The notes: a model not told the origin generated them from the sequence alone. A stretch of DNA of 64,000 nt from JBMNGN01 sp050949865 (GCA_050949865.1 JBMNGN010000004.1:558001-622000), one strand, 5' to 3'; positions 51,168-60,239 are shown, counted from the first letter of the stretch. Numbers and translations are program-made.

Positions 51168-51506
51168 TTGAGTTACCGCAAACTCGGGTTTAGAAGTGAT
51201 CAGAGAAAATCGATGCTCAGAAACTCAGTAACCTCTTTGCTGGAGCACGAAAAAATAACTACTACTGAGGCCAGAGCAAAAGATATAAAACGAATTGCCG
51301 ATAAGATAATTACCTTAGGTAAGAGGGGGGACTTACATTCTAGAAGATTGGCCAGTGGATATCTTCTAAAAGAATCAACGGTGAAAAAGGTGTTCTCAAC
51401 TATAGCTGACCGGTATAAAGACCGCCAGGGAGGCTATACCCGGATAATCAAAACCTCATACCGCAGGGGCGATGGGGCCCAAATGGTAATAATTGAATTA
51501 GTATAA
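51168..51506 (+). CDS. rplQ: Ribosomal protein L17
   Basis: 112 aa from TTG 51168. SYRKLGFRSDQRKSMLRNSV and TRIIKTSYRRGDGAQMVIIEL are typical. The ECF transporter genes follow after 4 bases. Confidence 0.99.
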   Translation: MSYRKLGFRSDQRKSMLRNSVTSLLEHEKITTTEARAKDIKRIADKIITLGKRGDLHSRRLASGYLLKESTVKKVFSTIADRYKDRQGGYTRIIKTSYRRGDGAQMVIIELV

Positions 51507-51510
51507 AGCT

Positions 51511-52335
51511 ATGATCTGGGTAGAGGAAGCCTGTTTTGCTTATCCTGGAAAAAGTGATTTAGTATTAAAAAATATCAGTCTTAAAATACGGGAAAATGAG
51601 TTTGTTGCGATAGTTGGCAGGAATGGTTCGGGTAAGTCAACCCTGGCCAGGCTGTTAAATGGGTCCCTAGTTCCAATTAGAGGAAAGGTTTGGGTTGACG
51701 ATCTGGATACTGGTAAACCCCAGGATCGATACGAAATTAAGACCAAGGTGGGTTTATTATTACCATCGCCGGACAATCAGATGATTTCCAACCTGGTAGA
51801 AGAAGATGTTGCTTTTGGCCCCGAGAATCTTGGTTTGCCGCCACCGGAAATCAGAGTTCGGGTGAATGCTGCTCTTAGGACAGTTGCCATGGAGGACTTT
51901 GCCAAACATCCTCCCAGTCTTTTGTCCGGGGGGCAAAAACAAAGGGTGTGTATAGCCGGGATTCTGGCTATGAAGCCCAAATATATGGTTTTAGATGAAC
52001 CTACCTCCATGTTGGATCCAGCTGGACGAAAAGAAGTTGTAAATACCCTGGTACAGCTAAATAAAAGGGAAAAAATCTCTTTGGTGTTTATTACTCATAA
52101 TCTGCAAGATGTGATCAACTCGGATAGGATTATCGTAATGGATAAAGGGGAAATCGTCGCGGAGGGTTTAACCAGGGATATTATTGGTGAATGCAGATTG
52201 CTCAGAGCAGCAGGGGTAGAGCCTTTGGATATTACCGATTTAATCGAATCGGTCAACCAGTTTTGTGGAACTAAAATATCGAAGCACATAGTAAAAGTTG
52301 ATGATTTGGTGAAGGTATTATGTCAATTCAAATAG
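51511..52335 (+). CDS. ecfA1: ECF transporter ATPase EcfA1
   Basis: 274 aa ABC ATPase: Walker A GRNGSGKST, Q-loop region SPDNQM, signature LLSGGQKQRV, Walker B YMVLDEPTSMLD, H-loop VFITHNL. Energises vitamin/metal uptake with EcfA2, EcfT and interchangeable S components, none of which is encoded here. Overlaps ecfA2 by 16 bases. Confidence 0.97.
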   Translation: MIWVEEACFAYPGKSDLVLKNISLKIRENEFVAIVGRNGSGKSTLARLLNGSLVPIRGKVWVDDLDTGKPQDRYEIKTKVGLLLPSPDNQMISNLVEEDVAFGPENLGLPPPEIRVRVNAALRTVAMEDFAKHPPSLLSGGQKQRVCIAGILAMKPKYMVLDEPTSMLDPAGRKEVVNTLVQLNKREKISLVFITHNLQDVINSDRIIVMDKGEIVAEGLTRDIIGECRLLRAAGVEPLDITDLIESVNQFCGTKISKHIVKVDDLVKVLCQFK

Positions 52336-53180
52336 AGGATGTCTCTTATATATACCTGGAGGGAACGCCATTTCAGCAAATGGCGTTAAATAATGTTTCT
52401 CTAACCATTGGTGATACTCAAATAGTCGGGATAATGGGAAAAACCGGTTCGGGTAAATCTACCTTGCTGCAATTGTTAAACGGATTATTAAAGCCTGTAT
52501 CAGGCCGGGTATTGATTGATGGAATGGATACCCGGGCTCTAAATAAAAAAGATCTAATCAAGCTGCGGCAAAAGGTTGGTCTGGTAATGCAGAATCCAGA
52601 GCAGCAGATTTTTGAAATAACCGTATTTAACGAAGTAGGATTTGGGCCTAAAAATGTGGGTTTAGATTATGCCGAGATTGAGCAGCGAGTAGAGGAGGCC
52701 CTATTAAGGGTAGGATTATCTTATGGGGATTTTAAAAGCCGGCCTACCAATTCTTTAAGCAGTGGAGAAAAGAGAAGGGTGGCAATAGCAGGTATCCTGG
52801 CTTTAAGTCCTGACTACCTATTGCTGGATGAACCGACCGCAGGCCTGGATCTGGATGGGAAGGTTGGGCTTCTGCACTACCTGACCTACCTTAATAACCA
52901 AAAGGGAACCACCATAGTATTGGTATCTCATGATCTGGATTTCTTGCTGGAAATATGTCATAAAATTGTTATTCTGCACGAAGGTAAGATATGGGCGGAG
53001 TTGGACGGCGAAGCTGTAAACACTGATTGGCTTGAGATAGAAAAGCTGGGATTTTCACTGCCGGATTACTTGAAACTTGCTTATATGCTGAAGGAGAAGC
53101 ATTGGTTGAAGAGTATTATCTCTAAATCACGGCAACAGATTATACAGCAGGTGGTAGAGTCGGTTAATAACAGGTTATAA
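52320..53180 (+). CDS. ecfA2: ECF transporter ATPase EcfA2
   Basis: 286 aa ABC ATPase: Walker A GKTGSGKST, MQNPEQQIF Q-loop, signature LSSGEKRRV, Walker B YLLLDEPTAGLD, H-loop LVSHDLD. Forms a heterodimer with EcfA1. Followed by ecfT after 14 bases. Confidence 0.97.
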   Translation: MSIQIEDVSYIYLEGTPFQQMALNNVSLTIGDTQIVGIMGKTGSGKSTLLQLLNGLLKPVSGRVLIDGMDTRALNKKDLIKLRQKVGLVMQNPEQQIFEITVFNEVGFGPKNVGLDYAEIEQRVEEALLRVGLSYGDFKSRPTNSLSSGEKRRVAIAGILALSPDYLLLDEPTAGLDLDGKVGLLHYLTYLNNQKGTTIVLVSHDLDFLLEICHKIVILHEGKIWAELDGEAVNTDWLEIEKLGFSLPDYLKLAYMLKEKHWLKSIISKSRQQIIQQVVESVNNRL

Positions 53181-53194
53181 AGGAACTATCACAA

Positions 53195-53986
53195 ATGGTT
53201 ACCAATATAAGCTTTGGGCAATATATACCAATTGAATCGCAAATTCACCAGTTAGATCCACGCACCAAGATCTTTATCACCCTTATATTATTAACTGCAG
53301 CGTTTAAGGCATCGTTTCTGGGACTCGGGATCTTGTATATTCTAGGCCTGGCTTTAATTATTAAAAGCCGCATTGGGATGAGATACTATATTCAACAACT
53401 GAGACCTTTTCGTTTTATAATCGCCATCAGTATGTTACTACAGTGGACATTGACCAAGGGAAGTGTTTTGGCCAGGGTTGGCCCTATAGAGATAACTGCA
53501 GAAGGTGCTTGTGAGGCTGCTTTATTAGGAGCCCGGTTGGTTTTTATTCTGTTGACGGTGAGTATTAGCACCTTTACCACTACTCCTATGTCCACCATTG
53601 GCGGGTTGGAAAAACTGTTAAAGCCCTTGGGTAAAATAGGGTTTCCATTACATGAAATGGTTATGATAATGACTATTAGCCTCCGGTTTATTCCTTTGTT
53701 TTTTGAGGAGTCTAAACATATAATAACTGCTCAAATGTGCCGGGGAGTAGACTACCGGGAAGGAAACCTGATAAAAAGGATAAAGAGACTAGTCTCTATC
53801 CTGGTTCCTTTATTCCATCTTTCTTTTCAAAGGGCTAACGATCTGGCCTTGGCCATGGAGTCGAGAGGTTACCGGGGTGGAGAGGGGAGGTCCCACCTGA
53901 ACCAACTAAAAATGACCATGACTGATTATTTGGTAATGGCAGTAGTAACGATTATTGCAGGGTTATTATTGATTCCTAATGGTTAG
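53195..53986 (+). CDS. ecfT: ECF transporter transmembrane subunit EcfT
   Basis: 263 aa membrane protein with about six hydrophobic segments and the two coupling-helix motifs that contact the ATPases, AQMCRGVDYREG and LAMESRGYRGG. The start LDPRTKIFITLILL is typical. Shared core for several S components (group II ECF). Confidence 0.95.
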   Translation: MVTNISFGQYIPIESQIHQLDPRTKIFITLILLTAAFKASFLGLGILYILGLALIIKSRIGMRYYIQQLRPFRFIIAISMLLQWTLTKGSVLARVGPIEITAEGACEAALLGARLVFILLTVSISTFTTTPMSTIGGLEKLLKPLGKIGFPLHEMVMIMTISLRFIPLFFEESKHIITAQMCRGVDYREGNLIKRIKRLVSILVPLFHLSFQRANDLALAMESRGYRGGEGRSHLNQLKMTMTDYLVMAVVTIIAGLLLIPNG

Positions 53987-53998
53987 AGGGGATTTACA

Positions 53999-54808
53999 AT
54001 TAAGATAAAGCTAATAGTTGAGTATGACGGCAGCAGATATCATGGGTTTCAGGCCCAGGCAAATGTACCTACTGTACAAAACGAAATTGAAAACGGCATA
54101 TTTAAACTAACCAGGGAAAGAAGCCCAATCATAGCGGCTAGCCGGACAGATGCAGGGGTTCATGCTCTCGGACAAGTTGTGGCTTTTGAAACCAAGGTTT
54201 CTATTCCTGCCGGGAGATGGAAGAGAGCTTTGAACAGCGTGTTACCCGGCGATATCAGGGTATTAGACAGCTGCAAAGTTGATAGTGCATTCCACCCCAG
54301 GTTTCAAGCCATAAAGAAAACCTATGTCTATATTGTCTACCGGGAAACCTATGGCAAGGCTTTCTGGCGGAAATATGCCTGGTGCAATTCAGACCCGCTG
54401 GATATAGAAAGCATGAAAATGGCTGCTCTGTTATTTAAAGGCCGGCAAAACTTCAGGTCGTTCTGTGCCAGCGGGTCCTCGGCTAAAACTTATGAGCGCG
54501 AGGTCAAGAAGTGTCTGATCGCAGACTGCCCTCCATTTATTACCCTAACCATTGAAGCAGATGGTTTTTTATACAATATGGTTAGAATAATTATGGGTAC
54601 TTTAATTGAAGTCGGCAAAGGTAAAATTGCCGCCCATCAGATTAAAGACATAATTTCAGCGCAAGATAGATCATTAGCCGGGATAACTGCTGAGCCCCAG
54701 GGGTTATACCTGGTTGGGGTTCAATATCAAGGGCAGGAAGACATCCAGCCGCCTGAAATAAATGTATTGAAAAGCGGCTGGTTGGTTGACAAAGAATATA
54801 AAAATTAG
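53999..54808 (+). CDS. truA: tRNA pseudouridine synthase A, apparently starting at ATT
   Basis: The catalytic Asp motif AASRTDAGVHALGQ and the N-terminal IKLIVEYDGSRYHGFQAQ lie upstream of the first in-frame standard start (GTG 54179), so the real gene must begin near 53999. Between the ecfT stop and the conserved region the only start-like codon is ATT 53999, placed 6 bases after AGAGGGGA. This gives 269 aa, normal for TruA (~245-270). TruA makes pseudouridine at positions 38-40 in tRNA anticodon arms. Position after ecfT and before rplM-rpsI is classical. Confidence 0.93.
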   Translation: MKIKLIVEYDGSRYHGFQAQANVPTVQNEIENGIFKLTRERSPIIAASRTDAGVHALGQVVAFETKVSIPAGRWKRALNSVLPGDIRVLDSCKVDSAFHPRFQAIKKTYVYIVYRETYGKAFWRKYAWCNSDPLDIESMKMAALLFKGRQNFRSFCASGSSAKTYEREVKKCLIADCPPFITLTIEADGFLYNMVRIIMGTLIEVGKGKIAAHQIKDIISAQDRSLAGITAEPQGLYLVGVQYQGQEDIQPPEINVLKSGWLVDKEYKN

Positions 54809-54811
54809 CTA

Positions 54812-54906
54812 TTATAAAACGGTAGTCCCTTTATATGGACCTTTCTCCAGCCCCGTTGGAAGGTACGAAGGGAAAGGTAACAACTAAGTTTACAGGAGGG
54901 AAAAGC
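54812..54906 (+). promoter_or_regulatory. Possible structured leader of rplM-rpsI
   Basis: The gap before rplM can form GTCC/GGAC and a longer ACCTTTC/GAAAGGT hairpin with an inner CCAGC/GTTGG stem. It stands where the L13 leader is found in Firmicutes. I cannot confirm the family by eye. Confidence 0.3.
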
Positions 54907-55341
54907 GTGAAAACGTACATGGCTAAGCCAATGGAAATTGAACGTAAATGGTATGTTATAGATGCTAAGGGCCAGGTCCTTGGAAGATTAGCCTCTGAAG
55001 TTGCTTCAATCCTCAGGGGAAAACATAAACCCATATATACACCCAATGTGGATGCTGGTGATTTTGTCATCATCGTAAACGCTGACAAAATAAGATTAAC
55101 CGGTAATAAGCTGGATGGCAAAAAATACAGATATCATACTGGATATCCAGGCGGTCTAAAAGAGATGAGCTACAGAAGCTTTTTGCAGAAAAAACCGGAA
55201 AAGGTTATAGAAATGGCTGTAAAAGGTATGCTTCCTCACAACAGACTGGGAAATAAGATGTTTAAGAAATTGAAAGTCTACCGGGGAGAACAGCATCCCC
55301 ATGCTGCTCAAAAACCTGAAATTAGGGAGTTAAGAGGGTAA
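54907..55341 (+). CDS. rplM: Ribosomal protein L13
   Basis: 144 aa from GTG 54907, 6 bases after AGGAGGG; the frame is open back to 54835 without support. KWYVIDAKGQVLGRLASEVA and KGMLPHNRLGNKM are diagnostic. rpsI follows after 12 bases. Confidence 0.98.
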   Translation: MKTYMAKPMEIERKWYVIDAKGQVLGRLASEVASILRGKHKPIYTPNVDAGDFVIIVNADKIRLTGNKLDGKKYRYHTGYPGGLKEMSYRSFLQKKPEKVIEMAVKGMLPHNRLGNKMFKKLKVYRGEQHPHAAQKPEIRELRG

Positions 55342-55353
55342 GGAGGATCATTT

Positions 55354-55746
55354 ATGGCATCTGTACAATACTTGGGAACCGGAAGAAGAAAAAAAGCTGT
55401 TGCCAGGGTAAGGCTAATACCTGGAGAGGGCCGTATTATAATTAACAACCGGGCATTTGAGAACTTTTTCCCTAATCGGACCAGCCGCTTAATAGTGCAG
55501 CAGCCTTTAGAATTGACTGAAATGTCTGGAAGGTTTGATGTTATATGCCGGGTATATGGCGGGGGAACCAGTGGCCAGGCTGGTGCAATTCAATTGGGGA
55601 TTGCCAGGGCTTTAACCAAGGCCAATCCTGATATTCGATCCCTGTTGAGAAAAAGTGGTTTTCTGACCCGGGATCCGCGCATGAAAGAAAGAAAAAAATA
55701 CGGGTTGCACAAAGCCAGGAAAGCACCTCAGTATTCAAAGCGGTAA
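55354..55746 (+). CDS. rpsI: Ribosomal protein S9
   Basis: 130 aa; QYLGTGRRKKAVARVRL, GGGTSGQAGAIQLGIARAL, and the C-terminal tail ending PQYSKR whose Arg contacts P-site tRNA. Followed by a terminator. Confidence 0.99.
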   Translation: MASVQYLGTGRRKKAVARVRLIPGEGRIIINNRAFENFFPNRTSRLIVQQPLELTEMSGRFDVICRVYGGGTSGQAGAIQLGIARALTKANPDIRSLLRKSGFLTRDPRMKERKKYGLHKARKAPQYSKR

Positions 55747-55771
55747 TGAATATTTTTTCAGCCCAAATCAT

Positions 55772-55797
55772 AACCACCTGTAAAAGGGTGGTTTTTT
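55772..55797 (+). terminator. Terminator after rpsI
   Basis: AACCACC (55772-55778) pairs with GGTGGTT (55787-55793), loop 8 bases, followed by TTTTTT. Ends the long ribosomal cluster. Confidence 0.9.
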
Positions 55798-55869
55798 GCT
55801 GCCGGATTTTTATAAAATATGGTTATAAGGCATATACATATAAAAAAAGGGGGGCAGGGGGAAAATGGC

Positions 55870-56625
55870 TTGAAAAAAAACCGCACCTGGCTGATTAACC
55901 GCAAAAAGGTAAGCATCATAGGTTTAATTTTGCTGCTCGTGCTGGTATGTATATTCTCAGATCGTTCGAAACTTACAAATGAGAAAATGGTATTATCGTA
56001 TCATTTGGCTAACAAGATTATAGTTGTAGATCCTGGTCATGGGGGAATAGACCCGGGAGCGTGGCGGGGAAATTTGGAGGAAAAAGATATTACGCTTCAA
56101 ATCGGGCAAAAACTTGCCGGTCAGCTAAGCCAGGCCGGAGCTTTAGTTGTTTTGCTGAGAAACGATGATTCCGATCTGGTTGAGGATGGTTTTGAAGGGT
56201 CCATCCGCGAGCGTAAACGTAAAGATTTGGCCACTAGGGCTGAAAAAGCTAACGAAGTTGGGGCCGATTTATATGTAAGCATTCATGTTAATGCTGATCC
56301 CAGCCCCAGATGGTCAGGGGCGCAAACCTTTTATTATCCGAAAAGCGAAACCAGTAAATTATTTGCTGAATCCATACAGAGTGAATTAATAAGAATAATG
56401 GGAAATACTACCCGTAAGGCCAAAACTGGTGATTATTTTATAATGGAACATACTAAAATGCCAACGGTTATAATTGAAGTAGGATTTATATCTAATCCAG
56501 GGGAAGCCCAGTTACTAACCCAGGATGATTACCAGTCCAAATTGGTATTTGCCATTTTCTCAGGTATTGTAAAGGCGCAGGCAGCAAAGAATGACCATCA
56601 GCCATATGCGGTAAAAGCAGAGTAA
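55870..56625 (+). CDS. cwlD: N-acetylmuramoyl-L-alanine amidase CwlD
   Basis: 251 aa from TTG 55870, 8 bases after AGGGGGA; a longer in-frame ATG at 55819 precedes that ribosome site. An N-terminal signal anchor (~residues 12-28) leads to an Amidase_3 domain with zinc ligands in VVDPGHGGIDPGA (His), an Glu in the same domain, YVSIHVNAD (His), and catalytic IIEVGFISN (Glu). CwlD makes muramic-delta-lactam in the spore cortex, and this location after rpsI is its usual one in endospore formers. It supports a sporulating host. Confidence 0.92.
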   Translation: MKKNRTWLINRKKVSIIGLILLLVLVCIFSDRSKLTNEKMVLSYHLANKIIVVDPGHGGIDPGAWRGNLEEKDITLQIGQKLAGQLSQAGALVVLLRNDDSDLVEDGFEGSIRERKRKDLATRAEKANEVGADLYVSIHVNADPSPRWSGAQTFYYPKSETSKLFAESIQSELIRIMGNTTRKAKTGDYFIMEHTKMPTVIIEVGFISNPGEAQLLTQDDYQSKLVFAIFSGIVKAQAAKNDHQPYAVKAE

Positions 56626-56639
56626 GGGGGTAGATTTTT

Positions 56640-58034
56640 ATGATTGCAGGGGCAGTTTTATCCCCTCATCCACCATTGATTATTCCTGAAATTGGGGGAA
56701 CAAGATTACAGGCAGTGGAGTCAACCATCAACGGCATTAGGAATATAGCTCGGGCTGTAACGGCTTTGCAGCCAGATAGCCTGGTATTCATTACTCCACA
56801 CGGAAATGCCTTTTCCGACATAATCACCTGTTTAGGAGAAAAACACCTGGAGGAGGACCTATCCGCATTTGGCTTCCGCCGGAAGGGGATAAGCTATGAG
56901 AACGATCTGGAGCTCTTAAATGAGATTAAGAGGTTATCCCCAAAAGCCGGCATAGAAGTGGCAGTTATTGATAACCAATTAGCCAAGGCCTACCGCTTAA
57001 ACCCTAAACTGGACCACGGGGTGGCAGTCCCTTTATATTATCTGGAACAAGCAGGATTGAAGGATATTCCGCTAATAGCATTTACTCCAGGATACTTGCC
57101 CGTTAATACCCTTTACCGGTTTGGTGCCTTGATTAAGGAGGCCAGCAATAATCTGGGGAAAAGAACAGTAATAATTGCTTCAGGTGATATGTCGCACCGG
57201 TTAACCAATGATGGTCCCTATGATTATCATCCTGATGGCCCTGTGTTTGATCAAACAGTTAAATCGCTGATAGAGACAGGTGATATTGGAGGTATTTTGA
57301 ACATCCCGGAAAAACTCCGGGAGAATGCAGGTCAATGTGGCTATTTTTCATTAGTCATTATGTTAGGAACCCTGGATGGCAGGGAACTTGAATCCAGGGT
57401 GATCAGTTATGAAGGACCATTCGGGGTAGGGTACCTTACTGCTGTCTTTATACCCCGGGGTGAGACGGCCAGTTATCTCGAAGAAATGGCCCAAAGAGCC
57501 AAACAGGAGATTGCCAGTAAGCGTTTAAACGAAAGTAAACCGGTAAAATGGGCCAGGATGACTTTGGAAAACTATATAAAAACCGGAAAATTGCCCAGCC
57601 TTCCCCTTGAACTGCAAGATTTACGCCAAACTAGGGCTGGGGTATTTGTCTCGATTAAGAAACAGGGACGACTGAGAGGATGTATTGGGACCCTGGAACC
57701 GGTGTATGATAATCTGGCAGCTGAGATACAAAGTAATGCGATAAGTGCGGGTACTAGGGATCCCAGATTTTCTCCCGTTAAGGAAAGCGAGCTTGACGAC
57801 CTGGTTTATTCAGTTGATATCTTAAGCCCTTCTATGGCCTGCCGCAAGGAAGACCTTGATCCCAAAAAATATGGGGTTATTGTGTCCCATGGAAATAAGA
57901 AGGGGGTATTGTTACCTGATCTGGAGGGGATTGATACGGTAGAAGAGCAGCTGGCTATTGCTCTTCAAAAAGCCGGAATAAAAGACAGTGCTGGGTACAG
58001 GATCGAGCGGTTTGAAGTCAAACGCTACTCCTAA
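56640..58034 (+). CDS. AmmeMemoRadiSam system protein: MEMO1-like plus AMMECR1 fusion
   Basis: 464 aa with two domains. Residues ~1-275 are the MEMO1/class III extradiol dioxygenase-like fold, with candidate metal His in SPHPPL, FITPHGNAF and SGDMSHRL. Residues ~285-464 are an AMMECR1 domain with RAGVFVSIKKQGRLRGCIGT and GTRDPRFSPV. The next gene is the matching radical SAM enzyme, forming the widespread AmmeMemoRadiSam set. Its biochemical role is not established to my knowledge; a modification carried out by the radical SAM partner is suspected. Confidence 0.92.
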   Translation: MIAGAVLSPHPPLIIPEIGGTRLQAVESTINGIRNIARAVTALQPDSLVFITPHGNAFSDIITCLGEKHLEEDLSAFGFRRKGISYENDLELLNEIKRLSPKAGIEVAVIDNQLAKAYRLNPKLDHGVAVPLYYLEQAGLKDIPLIAFTPGYLPVNTLYRFGALIKEASNNLGKRTVIIASGDMSHRLTNDGPYDYHPDGPVFDQTVKSLIETGDIGGILNIPEKLRENAGQCGYFSLVIMLGTLDGRELESRVISYEGPFGVGYLTAVFIPRGETASYLEEMAQRAKQEIASKRLNESKPVKWARMTLENYIKTGKLPSLPLELQDLRQTRAGVFVSIKKQGRLRGCIGTLEPVYDNLAAEIQSNAISAGTRDPRFSPVKESELDDLVYSVDILSPSMACRKEDLDPKKYGVIVSHGNKKGVLLPDLEGIDTVEEQLAIALQKAGIKDSAGYRIERFEVKRYS

Positions 58035-58051
58035 TTAAGACAGGTGGTTAT

Positions 58052-59041
58052 ATGTTGAACGAAGGCATGTATTATGAAGGGTTAGAAGGGAAAAAGGTTA
58101 AATGCCAGCTGTGCCCGCATCAATGCTTGCTAAAACCTGGACAAGCTGGAATATGCAGGGTTCGGCATAATGAGGATGGCACGCTTTATGCCGCTAATTA
58201 CGGCCGGGTTTCTTCAATGAATATTGACCCGATTGAAAAAAAGCCCCTTTATCATTTTTACCCGGGGAGCAACATCCTGTCAGTAGGCACTTTTGGCTGT
58301 AATTTATCCTGCCCGTTTTGCCAGAACTATTCTATTGCCCATGGAACACCTAAAACTTACAGCATTGAGCCTGGTGATCTATGCAGGTTAGCCCTAGAAC
58401 ATAGAGAAAGCTCTATCGGAGTTGCCTTTACCTACAATGAGCCATTAATCTGGTACGAGTATGTTATACGGGCCGCTCAAAAAATCAAAGAAGCAGGGTT
58501 AAAGGTGGTTTTGGTGAGCAATGCCTTTGTCCAGCCCGAGCCCCTTAAAGAACTCCTTCCCTTTGTAGATGCAGTCAATTTTGATGTCAAGGCTTTCAAC
58601 AATGAGTTCTATCGAAAGACATGTAGAGGAAGCCTGGATATAGTTAAGAACAATGTGGAGCTGGCCGTGCAAAAGATCCATGTAGAAATAACCAATCTGC
58701 TTATACCAGGTGATAATGACCATCCGGACGAAATAGCATCCCTGGCCAAGTGGATTGCTGCTTTAAACCGGGCAGTTCCTTTACACTTTTCCCGCTATTT
58801 TCCGGCTTACCGCTTCAGCAAACAGTCAACAGCACCTGGCATCCTGGAAAAAGCCCGTTCCATCGCCTTACAGTATCTTCATTATGTTTACTTGGGCAAT
58901 ATTGCCGGTCAGGACAATAACACATACTGCCCGGTATGTGGACAGCTGCTGGTTAGAAGAGAAGGATACGGAGTGGTGATAACCGGTATAGCGGATAAAA
59001 AATGCCGCAATTGCCAAAGGGATATTGACTTTATTTTATAA
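58052..59041 (+). CDS. amrS: AmmeMemoRadiSam system radical SAM enzyme
   Basis: 329 aa. The [4Fe-4S] motif is CNLSCPFC, preceded by a Cys-containing N-terminus (CQLCPHQCLLKPGQAGICRVR) and followed by TYNEPLIWYEY. A C-terminal zinc-ribbon-like pair, CPVCG and CRNC, ends the protein. It resembles pyruvate formate-lyase activating enzyme but is of the AMMECR1-linked type because of its neighbour 17 bases upstream. Cytoplasmic, SAM-dependent radical chemistry; substrate unknown. Confidence 0.93.
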   Translation: MLNEGMYYEGLEGKKVKCQLCPHQCLLKPGQAGICRVRHNEDGTLYAANYGRVSSMNIDPIEKKPLYHFYPGSNILSVGTFGCNLSCPFCQNYSIAHGTPKTYSIEPGDLCRLALEHRESSIGVAFTYNEPLIWYEYVIRAAQKIKEAGLKVVLVSNAFVQPEPLKELLPFVDAVNFDVKAFNNEFYRKTCRGSLDIVKNNVELAVQKIHVEITNLLIPGDNDHPDEIASLAKWIAALNRAVPLHFSRYFPAYRFSKQSTAPGILEKARSIALQYLHYVYLGNIAGQDNNTYCPVCGQLLVRREGYGVVITGIADKKCRNCQRDIDFIL

Positions 59042-59071
59042 AAATTGGCTATCGATAGGCCCCAAAAAAAT

Positions 59072-59106
59072 AGGTTGGAAAGAACCTAGGTCCTTTCCAA
59101 CCTTTA
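59072..59106 (+). terminator. Terminator after the radical SAM gene
   Basis: AGGTTGGAAAG (59072-59082) pairs with CTTTCCAACCT (59093-59103), 11 bp, loop 10 bases; only a short TT follows. Confidence 0.7.
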
Positions 59107-59112
59107 TATGAA

Positions 59113-59151
59113 AGCGAACCGGAAAATCCGGTTTGCTGTTCAAACTTTTTT
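59113..59151 (+). terminator. Second terminator hairpin
   Basis: AGCGAACCGGA (59113-59123) pairs with TCCGGTTTGCT (59127-59137), 11 bp with one G-T, loop AAA; TTTTTT lies 7 bases later. Together with the previous hairpin it isolates the crotonase gene. Confidence 0.6.
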
Positions 59152-59213
59152 ATAGGATACCCATATTTAAATATATGAATTCATCAAGAAGCTGGTTACA
59201 AATCTTAAAATTA

Positions 59214-59243
59214 TTGGGAAAAGAGCCTAAACTCTAATATAAT
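59214..59243 (+). promoter_or_regulatory. Promoter of the crotonase gene
   Basis: TTGGGA (59214-59219), 18-base spacer, perfect TATAAT (59238-59243), 36 bases before the GTG. Confidence 0.6.
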
Positions 59244-59279
59244 TAAATTTAGATAATTTGGAAAGAGGTGGAGAAAAAA

Positions 59280-60062
59280 GTGGCATATGAATATGTTCTT
59301 TTAGAAAAAGAAGAAGGAATAGGTATTGTTTATATTAATCGCCCCCAGGCGCTAAATGCCCTGAATGGGCAGGTGCTGGAAGAGCTGGGGCAGGCTATCG
59401 ATGATATTAAAAGGGATGATGAGATTAAGGTGGTCATAATTACCGGTGCAGGTGATAAGTCATTTGTAGCCGGGGCTGATATCAAACAGATGCAAGGGTT
59501 TAATCCAGTTGAGGCTAGGGGATTTGGAGTATTAGGCCAGGAAGTATTCAGAAACCTGGAAAGGCTGGAAAAACCGGTTATAGCCGCAGTTAATGGTTTC
59601 GCCCTGGGCGGCGGTTGTGAACTGGCCCTGGCAGCTGATATTCGTCTTGCCTCAACCAAAGCTAAATTTGGACAACCTGAAGTAGGTCTTGGGATTACCC
59701 CTGGTTTTGGCGGAACCCAGAGACTGCCGAGAATTGTCGGTGAAGGAAGGGCTATGGAAATTATTCTGACCGCTAACATGATTGGGGCTGAAGAAGCCTT
59801 CAGAATCGGTTTAGTCAACCAGGTTTATCCACCGGAAGAATTAATGGATGAAGCCAAGAAGATGGCGAAAAAGATTATGAGCAATTCCCCAATGGCGGTA
59901 AGGTTCTCCAAAATGGCCATCAACAAGGGTATGCAAACTGACATTGACACGGCAATGAGTATAGAAGCTGACTTATTCGGACTCTGCTTTGCCACCCGGG
60001 ATCAAAAGGAAGGAATGGCTGCGTTCCTGGAAAAGAAAAAGCCGGATTTTCAGGGACAATAA
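59280..60062 (+). CDS. crt: Enoyl-CoA hydratase (crotonase)
   Basis: 260 aa from GTG 59280, 8 bases after AGAGGTGGA; a GTG at 59268 overlaps that site. Oxyanion-hole segments FVAGADIKQM and FALGGGCELALAADIRLA, and both catalytic Glu (in GGCEL and PEVGLG). Hydrates crotonyl-CoA or similar 2-enoyl-CoA to the 3-hydroxyacyl-CoA. It is a single-gene unit here, consistent with butyrate/short-chain acyl-CoA metabolism of the host. Confidence 0.93.
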   Translation: MAYEYVLLEKEEGIGIVYINRPQALNALNGQVLEELGQAIDDIKRDDEIKVVIITGAGDKSFVAGADIKQMQGFNPVEARGFGVLGQEVFRNLERLEKPVIAAVNGFALGGGCELALAADIRLASTKAKFGQPEVGLGITPGFGGTQRLPRIVGEGRAMEIILTANMIGAEEAFRIGLVNQVYPPEELMDEAKKMAKKIMSNSPMAVRFSKMAINKGMQTDIDTAMSIEADLFGLCFATRDQKEGMAAFLEKKKPDFQGQ

Positions 60063-60089
60063 ACAATTCTTGGATACAGATTTTTATAG

Positions 60090-60122
60090 TAGGCAGATTT
60101 TACATCTGTCTACTTTTTTTTA
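60090..60122 (+). terminator. Terminator of the crotonase gene
   Basis: GTAGGCAGAT (60090-60099) pairs with ATCTGTCTAC (60105-60114), one G-T, loop TTTAC, followed by eight T. Confidence 0.93.
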
Positions 60123-60171
60123 TTAGAAAAAGCTATAATATTTCATGCGGCAAAAAATAATATAAATCATA

Positions 60172-60200
60172 TTGCAATAATATACATATCAACGTATAAT
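60172..60200 (+). promoter_or_regulatory. Promoter of the arg operon
   Basis: TTGCAA (60172-60177), 17-base spacer, TATAAT (60195-60200). The -10 overlaps the palindrome TATAATTATA. I could not match a full ArgR box, though the A/T-rich palindrome is where one could lie. Confidence 0.8.
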
Positions 60201-60239
60201 TATAAAATACCGCTGGAGGGATAAGGGGGCTTTTTAGTC

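Noticed and set aside
54820..54832. 11-base match (ACGGTAGTCCC) between the rplM leader and the tRNA tandem repeat
   Set aside because: Short and in unrelated structures; expected occasionally by chance.
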